Shown here in pieces: positions 5,371 through 10,690 of a stretch of 10,690 bases of DNA. A program made the position numbers and the translations under genes. Position 1 is the first letter of the stretch, and each line of letters starts with the position of its first letter. Source of the DNA: Duncaniella sp. (lineage in GTDB: Bacteria > Bacteroidota > Bacteroidia > Bacteroidales > Muribaculaceae); assembly GCA_022511285.1 (NCBI GenBank), contig JAFLRW010000056.1, forward strand, positions 1 to 10,690. The letters are read 5' to 3'. The notes under the pieces were generated by a model, which worked only from the letters and a program-made list of their open reading frames with translations, searched no databases and was not told where the DNA came from.

Positions 5371-6669
5371 ATGTCAGAACGCATCCTTCTATTAGGCTCC
5401 GGTGGCCGCGAATGCGCCATTGCGTGGAAAATATCACAGAGCCCCGAACTTGAAAAATTATTCATAGCCCCCGGCAACGGCGGCACTGACTCCTACGGTG
5501 AAAATATCGCCATCTCGCCTCTTGATTTTCAGGCTATCGAGAAGTTTGTCTCTGAACAAGACATTGATATGATTGTGGTGGGGAACGAAGATCCACTCGT
5601 GGCCGGCATCTACGACTATTTTGCCTCACGCTCGAATGCTCCTCTCATTGTCGGGCCGTCAAAGATGGGTGCAGCGCTTGAGGGCAGTAAGGATTTTGCA
5701 AAGCAGTTTATGGCTCGCCACGGCATCCCGACAGCAGCATATCGAAGCTTTACGGCTGAAACTGTTGCCGAGGGTGAGAAATTTCTTGAAACACTCCGTC
5801 CGCCGTATGTGCTCAAAGCTGATGGCCTTGCTGCCGGAAAGGGAGTGCTCATCATCGACTCACTGGAAGAGGCAAAATCATCTCTGCGCGAGATGCTCGG
5901 CGGCATGTTTGGCGCATCGTCGGCCACGGTGGTCATAGAGCAATTCCTCAAAGGGATAGAGTGTTCAGTGTTTGTGCTCACAGATGGAAATGGCGGTTAT
6001 CGCATTCTCCCGGTGGCGAAAGACTATAAACGTATCGGCGAGGGTGACACAGGCTTGAATACAGGCGGAATGGGGGCTGTGAGTCCTGTTGCATTTGCCG
6101 ATGCCGAGTGGATGCAGAAGGTGGAAGAGCGGATAGTGCGGCCCACTGTGGAAGGACTGAAGGCCGAGGGAATTGTGTATCGCGGCTTTATCTTCCTTGG
6201 ACTTATTGATGTGGATGGAGAGCCTATGGTGATAGAGTATAATGTGCGTATGGGCGACCCGGAGACAGAGGTGGTGATGCTTCGCATAGGCTCAGATCTC
6301 GTGCCATTGCTGCGCGCTGCGGCGAGTGGCGATTTAGGGGAGCTGCCCCTTGAGATAGACGCTCGATATGCTACGACCGTGATGGTGGTGTCCGGTGGAT
6401 ATCCCGGTTCATATCCGAAAGGTAAGGTAATTACAGGTGCCGCGGAAGCTCCGAGGGGTTCGGTGTGGTTTCACGCCGGGACGTCGAAGAACGCCGCCGG
6501 AGAGTTGGTGACGTCGGGCGGCCGCGTGATAGCGTGCAGCGCCTACGGGGATACTCTCACGGAGGCTCTTGAGGCAAGTTATGCCGGAGCGAATGCTATA
6601 GATTTTGACGGGAAGTATTTCAGGCGTGACATTGGCTCTGACCTCAAAGCTATCGAAGAAGGGCTGTGA
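5371..6669 (+). CDS. purD: Phosphoribosylamine-glycine ligase (GAR synthetase)
   Basis: It joins glycine to 5-phosphoribosylamine with ATP, the second step of purine synthesis, in the cytoplasm. The 432 residues are the normal length. The N domain begins RILLLGSGGREC (5-15), the ATP-grasp domain includes KADGLAAGKGV (149-159) and the KDYKRIGEGDTGLNTGGMG region (217-235), and the metal-binding EYNVRMGDPETE is at 289-300. The glycine-rich loop is normally GSGGREHA; here the His is Cys15. The usual GPE(D/A)PLV loop reads GNEDPLV (71-77). Both changes are in otherwise perfectly conserved surroundings, so activity is still expected. The ATG at 5371 is preceded by an AT-rich 48-bp gap without a clear promoter, so readthrough from the methyltransferase gene is plausible. 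The stop overlaps the GTG of the next gene. Confidence 0.96.
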   Translation: MSERILLLGSGGRECAIAWKISQSPELEKLFIAPGNGGTDSYGENIAISPLDFQAIEKFVSEQDIDMIVVGNEDPLVAGIYDYFASRSNAPLIVGPSKMGAALEGSKDFAKQFMARHGIPTAAYRSFTAETVAEGEKFLETLRPPYVLKADGLAAGKGVLIIDSLEEAKSSLREMLGGMFGASSATVVIEQFLKGIECSVFVLTDGNGGYRILPVAKDYKRIGEGDTGLNTGGMGAVSPVAFADAEWMQKVEERIVRPTVEGLKAEGIVYRGFIFLGLIDVDGEPMVIEYNVRMGDPETEVVMLRIGSDLVPLLRAAASGDLGELPLEIDARYATTVMVVSGGYPGSYPKGKVITGAAEAPRGSVWFHAGTSKNAAGELVTSGGRVIACSAYGDTLTEALEASYAGANAIDFDGKYFRRDIGSDLKAIEEGL

Positions 6670-7667
6670 CACGCAGGGAGAAACATCTCACCAATATTCT
6701 TCGCTCCCGTGGAGTGGGGTTTATAATCACTTTAATCAGTATTTGGATGGCGTGGCATGCACTCCGGACAGGGAGTGTTGCGCCGTTTCCGTCAGGCAAC
6801 ACATTTGCCTTCAGTTCCCTCTCCACGCTGTTTGCTGACAGCCCATTGCTATCCTTTACGCTTGCCATAATCACTTTGGTGGGAACAGCCGGAGTAATGG
6901 TCTGGATTAACAGCCAATTCAATCTGCTGCGGACTGTGTCAGTCTTCTTTGTGGCCTTTTTTATATTCACGGCTTGTTGTGTCCCAACTGTCACAGCTCA
7001 GTTCGGGGCCCCTTTGCTTTTGGCCTTTACGGTGATGCTGTGTGTGTGGATAATGTTTTCCATTTATGCTGCGGGCCGGAGTTCACGCAGAGTGTTTTTA
7101 GTGTTTGCATTACTGTCGGCCGGTGGGCTGTTTGACTATGGATTTCTGCTATATGTACCTGTTTTTATAGCAGGACTGGGGCAGATGAGACTGTTCAGGT
7201 TAAAAAAACTGGTGGCGATGGCGCTTGGCGTCATCACTCCGCCGTGGATAGCATACGGGATGGGATTTGTCGACACATTTACAGTGCCACGCCTTTACCA
7301 CACGCCACTCTCGGATATTCTGAGTGTGGCCGGGGGCATTCCGTTTTTGGTGACTGTTGGGGTTCTTATTGCAACAGAGGCTATTTTCGGGGTTATAAAT
7401 CTGTTTCGCATTCTTGGATTCAATGCCCGAGCCAGGGCTTTCAATGGACTGCTGTCGCTTGTAGCGGTTTCGACAGCGGTGTATGCGGTAATCAATTTCA
7501 CTCACTTGTGGCTATATGTGCCTCTGATATGCGCTACTGTGGCACTTCAGACGGGGCTTTTCTTTCGCTATTATGCCAACCGCAGGGCCTATCTGGTGAT
7601 GCTGATACTGTTAGGAGGATTTGCAGGTTTATATCTGTGGCAGATTAATACATTGTCGGTGGGATGA
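6666..7667 (+). CDS. Polytopic inner-membrane protein of unknown function
   Basis: The gene uses GTG at 6666, overlapping the purD stop as GTGA, and its TGA overlaps the next ATG, so translation of the three genes is probably coupled. The 333 residues contain about ten hydrophobic segments (roughly 16-36, 60-81, 88-107, 113-136, 142-171, 182-200, 225-250, 263-280, 282-302, 309-328). They are separated by short loops with basic patches such as GRSSRR (137-142) and RLFRLKK (175-181). No catalytic or transport motif is visible and there is no signal peptide. The layout is reminiscent of unnamed Bacteroidetes membrane protein families (DUF6427-like is a possibility, not established). The placement between purD and pdxB says it is a stable member of this transcription unit but does not reveal its job. 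Confidence 0.85.
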   Translation: MTRREKHLTNILRSRGVGFIITLISIWMAWHALRTGSVAPFPSGNTFAFSSLSTLFADSPLLSFTLAIITLVGTAGVMVWINSQFNLLRTVSVFFVAFFIFTACCVPTVTAQFGAPLLLAFTVMLCVWIMFSIYAAGRSSRRVFLVFALLSAGGLFDYGFLLYVPVFIAGLGQMRLFRLKKLVAMALGVITPPWIAYGMGFVDTFTVPRLYHTPLSDILSVAGGIPFLVTVGVLIATEAIFGVINLFRILGFNARARAFNGLLSLVAVSTAVYAVINFTHLWLYVPLICATVALQTGLFFRYYANRRAYLVMLILLGGFAGLYLWQINTLSVG

Positions 7668-8674
7668 AAATTGCGTTAGATCCTAATATTCCTTTTATCT
7701 CGAAGCCGCTTGAAGGGTTGGCCCGGGTCAGCGTGACGAGTGATTTGAGCAGAGAGAGCGTGGCTGACGCTGATGCCCTTATAATCAGGACACGCACTCG
7801 ATGCGATGCGTCGCTGTTGGAAGGGAGCAGGGTGCGTTTTATCGGCACTGCGACTATCGGCACGGACCACATCGATGCAGAGTATTGTGCCGAGAGAGGG
7901 ATAATTGTAACGAATGCACCGGGCTGTAATGCACCCGGGGTTGCGCAATGGGTGCTTGCCGCTATTAAAGAGAGTGTGGGCTTTGAGAATAAGACACTTG
8001 GAATAATCGGGGCAGGAAATGTGGGATCGCTTTTAGTGCGATGGGCTGAGGGCCTTGGAATGCGGATATTGGTGAATGATCCTCCGTTGCAGTCGGTGGC
8101 ACCATTGGCATATCGGTATTGTAGTCTTGAGACCATAGCGGAAGAGAGTGATGTGGTGAGCATCCACACGCCTCTCACTAAGACCGGCCCCTACCCTACA
8201 TATCATCTTATTGACGAGCGGTTTGTCAGGCGATTGAGACGGCATCCGTTGGTGTTGAATGCGGCACGCGGCGGAGTGACTGATACCGAAGCACTGCTGT
8301 GGGGACTTGAGAGCGGTGCAATAGGAAATGTAGGGATTGACTGTTGGGAGGGGGAGCCTCAGTTGAGCCTTGAGCTTCTTGGGCGTGCTCTTTTTGCGAC
8401 GCCTCACATAGCCGGGTATTCACGTGAAGGGAAGATACGAGCCACTCAGATGGTGTTGGATGCACTTGGGGAGTGGATGGGTCTCGGATGGAGATTGGAG
8501 GCCGATGCTCCTGAGTTGATGCCTGTGCCCGAGAGAGTTTGTTTGGATGACATCACCTATGATATTGCGGGAGACACGGCTCGGCTTAAGGAGAATCCGG
8601 AGGGGTTTGAGGCTCAGCGCAATCATTATGAGTTGCGGCGTGAGCCGGGTCAGAAGAGCAGGGCTATTCGATAG
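7664..8674 (+). CDS. pdxB: 4-phosphoerythronate dehydrogenase
   Basis: It oxidises 4-phosphoerythronate to 2-oxo-3-hydroxy-4-phosphobutanoate with NAD, an early step of the deoxyxylulose-phosphate-dependent pyridoxal phosphate pathway. It is a D-isomer-specific 2-hydroxyacid dehydrogenase. The PdxB signature TATIGTDHID is at 62-71 and GCNAPGVAQ at 87-95. The NAD-binding glycine loop GAGNVG is at 116-121. Catalytic residues are Arg202 (NAARGGV), Glu231 (WEGEP) and His248 (TPHIAGYS), with the same spacings as E. coli PdxB Arg208, Glu237 and His254. At 336 residues it is shorter than the 378 of E. coli; the C-terminal dimerisation domain is reduced to about 60 residues. The ATG at 7664 overlaps the preceding stop as ATGA. 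The last 25 bp overlap the end of the convergent feoB. Confidence 0.93.
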   Translation: MKIALDPNIPFISKPLEGLARVSVTSDLSRESVADADALIIRTRTRCDASLLEGSRVRFIGTATIGTDHIDAEYCAERGIIVTNAPGCNAPGVAQWVLAAIKESVGFENKTLGIIGAGNVGSLLVRWAEGLGMRILVNDPPLQSVAPLAYRYCSLETIAEESDVVSIHTPLTKTGPYPTYHLIDERFVRRLRRHPLVLNAARGGVTDTEALLWGLESGAIGNVGIDCWEGEPQLSLELLGRALFATPHIAGYSREGKIRATQMVLDALGEWMGLGWRLEADAPELMPVPERVCLDDITYDIAGDTARLKENPEGFEAQRNHYELRREPGQKSRAIR

Positions 8675-10690
8675 ACCGCGAAAGCCATTATCCAGGCCAA
8701 AAGAGTGTTGTAGACGATGGCAAAGAGGCCGTAGCGTGGATTGCCGGTTTCTTTGACGATGGCTGTGACTGTGGCTATGCATGGGCAATACAGGAGGATG
8801 AATACCATAAAGGCTAATGCTGTGGCCGGGGTGAAATCGGGAGCGCCCGAGTAGAGGACTCCGAGAGTTGAGACAACAATTTCCTTTGCCGGAATGCCTG
8901 CTATGGCTGCAACTGAAGCTCGCCAGTTGAATCCGATGGGGTTCATTATGGGCGACACAGCCTTTCCTATCATCTGGAGATAGCTGTCGCTGTCGGGGTC
9001 AATACGGGATTCGGTCGATGGCTGAGGCGGGGTTGCAGATGCTGTGGAGGGGGTGTCGTGGATGGGGAAATAGTTGAGGGCCCAGACTATGATGCTTGCA
9101 ATGAGGATGATGCCTCCCATCTTTCGGAGGTATTGTTCGGCTTTTCCCCAGGTGTGGCGAAGGATTGATTTGAAGGTTGGGACCCGATAAGGCGGTAGTT
9201 CCATCACGAATGGTGTTTCGTCCTTTCCAAACCAGAATCGACGTAGGAGTCGAGCCGTGACTGCGGCCATGAGGATGCCGAAAAGGTAGAGGCTGATGAA
9301 GACTGCAGTGGGGTGAGCGGGGAAGAATGTGGCAATAAGGAGGACGTAGATTGGGATTCGCGCCGAGCAGCTGATGAATGGGTTGATTAGGATGGTGATG
9401 ATTCGGCTTGAACGGCTTTCGATGGATCGGGAGGCCATAATGGCAGGCACTGTGCAACCAAATCCCATCACAAGGGGGATAAATGACTTGCCGTGGAGGC
9501 CGAGACGATGCATGAGTTTGTCCATAATGAATGCTGCGCGCGCCATATATCCGGAATCTTCCAGAAAGGAAATGCAGACGTATAAGATGAGGATGTTTGG
9601 GAGGAACACGATGACACCTCCGACACCGCCAATGATTCCGTCGGCAAGCAGGTCTTTAATCCAACCGTCGGGGAGAGAGGAGCGGACCAAGTGGCCTATC
9701 CAGTCAACGAGGGATTCAATCCAGGTCATGGGGTAGGAGCCGAGCTGGAATGTGGCCCAGAAGATGAGTGTCATCACTACGAGGAATATGGGGAATCCGA
9801 GTAGTTTGTTGGTGACAATCAGGTCGATGATGTGTGTAGAGGTGACTCGGGCGTCGCGTGTGGACTTTTGCATTGTTTCGGCCAAGGCTCCGGCTATGAA
9901 TCCGTATTTTGCGTCGGCAATATCGGCTGTGAGGTCGGATGAGGGGTGGCGAGAGTCGTAGTCGGCCACTTTTTTATTGCGAAGTGACAGGATGGTGTTT
10001 CCATCGGGGAGGCGTTTGATTTGGTCGGTCACTTCGGGGTCGCCTTCGATAAGCTTGATTGCAAGGTAGCGCGGAGAGAAATGAGGGCTGAGTGTGGGGT
10101 GGCTTTTGAGGGTGTCTTTGATTTCGGTGAGGAGAGATTCGATTTCGGGGCCGAGACTCACGTGGACGTGGCGGACTGCTGGGTGGCTTCCTTCGGCCAC
10201 ACTGATGACTGTATCGAAGAGCAGGTCGATGCCTCGGCCGGATTTTGCGGCAGTAGGGATGATGGGGACTCCTATCATGCTGCCGAGGGTGAGGTGGTCG
10301 AGTTGGATGCCGGAGCGCTGGATTTCGTCATACATATTCAGGGCAATGACCATAGGGATGTTCATGTCGATGAGCTCCGTGGTGAGATAGAGGTTGCGTT
10401 CAAGGTTTGAGCCGTCAACAACATTTATGATTACATCGGGGGTCTCGTCGTGGAGATATTGCCTGACGTAGCGTTCTTCGGGGGAGTATGATGCTAAGGA
10501 GTATGTGCCGGGGAGGTCGACAATCCTGAATGAGTATTGGCGATGGTTGAAAAAGCCTGTTTTTGCATCGACGGTGACTCCGCTGTAGTTTCCCACGTGT
10601 TCGCGGGCTCCGGATGCTATGTTGAAGAGAGATGTTTTGCCGCAATTAGGGTTGCCGATGAGGGCTATGGTCAGGGTGTGGCTATGGGAT
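8650..10690 (-). CDS. feoB: Ferrous iron transporter FeoB (partial, 5' end beyond the window)
   Basis: It takes up Fe(II) across the inner membrane. The first ~680 visible codons run to the right edge (10690) and the gene starts outside the window. The N-terminal G domain shows the P-loop GNPNCGKT (10633-10656), GVTVD with the switch Thr, the Walker B motif DLPG, NMYD for guanine specificity, and TAAKSG. A helical linker follows, then a polytopic core with the Gate motifs FLEDSGYMARAAFIMD, GFGCTVPAIMASR and PFISCSARIP. The C-terminal Gate repeat has NWRASVAAIAGIPAKEIVVSTLG, and then YCPCIATVTAIVKE. An internal GTG at 10596 lies after the P-loop and is not the start. In Bacteroidetes FeoB is often fused to FeoA; this cannot be tested here. 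It is convergent with pdxB and overlaps it by 25 bp, with no terminator seen between them. Confidence 0.97.
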   Translation of the reverse strand, partial: SHSHTLTIALIGNPNCGKTSLFNIASGAREHVGNYSGVTVDAKTGFFNHRQYSFRIVDLPGTYSLASYSPEERYVRQYLHDETPDVIINVVDGSNLERNLYLTTELIDMNIPMVIALNMYDEIQRSGIQLDHLTLGSMIGVPIIPTAAKSGRGIDLLFDTVISVAEGSHPAVRHVHVSLGPEIESLLTEIKDTLKSHPTLSPHFSPRYLAIKLIEGDPEVTDQIKRLPDGNTILSLRNKKVADYDSRHPSSDLTADIADAKYGFIAGALAETMQKSTRDARVTSTHIIDLIVTNKLLGFPIFLVVMTLIFWATFQLGSYPMTWIESLVDWIGHLVRSSLPDGWIKDLLADGIIGGVGGVIVFLPNILILYVCISFLEDSGYMARAAFIMDKLMHRLGLHGKSFIPLVMGFGCTVPAIMASRSIESRSSRIITILINPFISCSARIPIYVLLIATFFPAHPTAVFISLYLFGILMAAVTARLLRRFWFGKDETPFVMELPPYRVPTFKSILRHTWGKAEQYLRKMGGIILIASIIVWALNYFPIHDTPSTASATPPQPSTESRIDPDSDSYLQMIGKAVSPIMNPIGFNWRASVAAIAGIPAKEIVVSTLGVLYSGAPDFTPATALAFMVFILLYCPCIATVTAIVKETGNPRYGLFAIVYNTLLAWIMAFAVYRIALLF

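Noticed and set aside
8650..8674. Frameshift or fusion at the pdxB/feoB junction
   Set aside because: Both proteins end with normal C-termini for their families; the overlap is a simple convergent 25-bp overlap.
8999..9457. 152-codon minus-strand frame inside feoB
   Set aside because: It is an out-of-frame shadow of feoB, rich in His and Pro, with no protein-family pattern.
10021..10410. 129-codon plus-strand frame opposite feoB
   Set aside because: It is an antisense shadow of the FeoB G domain; all GTPase motifs are on the minus strand.

Overview
The window looks like chromosomal DNA of a Bacteroidales bacterium, possibly Muribaculaceae-like (inference). The evidence is the Bacteroidetes-type -7 boxes (TAnnTTTG) upstream of several starts, AT-rich leaders without clear Shine-Dalgarno sequences, and protein sequences that read as Bacteroidetes versions of PurD, PdxB, FeoB and an EpsC-type serine acetyltransferase. 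Two compositional worlds meet near position 2,800.

Left part (1-about 2,820): an AT-rich accessory region. It holds the 3' end of a small membrane-protein gene, a short membrane ORF cut off by a repeat, and two copies of a ~123-bp direct repeat (313-435 and 2603-2724, about 94% identical) that bracket ~2.2 kb. Inside that interval are, in order: a possible structured RNA or dead gene fragment with its own promoter and intrinsic terminator (549-761), a 502-codon orphan gene on the minus strand (760-2268), and a small, more GC-rich gene remnant with one in-frame stop (2377-2526) that faintly resembles the start of a phage-type ClpP-like protease. Each direct repeat ends in the same start of a tiny reading frame (MAK..SD.GRIT); it is open in copy 1 and frameshifted in copy 2. 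The arrangement looks like a cassette or recombination unit, but no recombinase is present in the window.

Right part (2,866-10,690): ordinary core genome. A rightward, tightly packed gene run starts at a good promoter and encodes serine O-acetyltransferase (cysteine synthesis), a THUMP-domain rRNA guanine methyltransferase of the RlmL type, PurD (purine synthesis), an unnamed polytopic membrane protein, and PdxB (pyridoxal phosphate synthesis). The last three genes overlap by 4 bp each. The gene for the ferrous-iron transporter FeoB is read from the opposite strand, meets pdxB tail to tail with a 25-bp overlap, and runs off the right edge of the window.

The core genes are conventional. The main points of interest are the repeat-bracketed unit, its orphan protein and the putative ~200-nt RNA next to it. 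Nothing here proves a new system.
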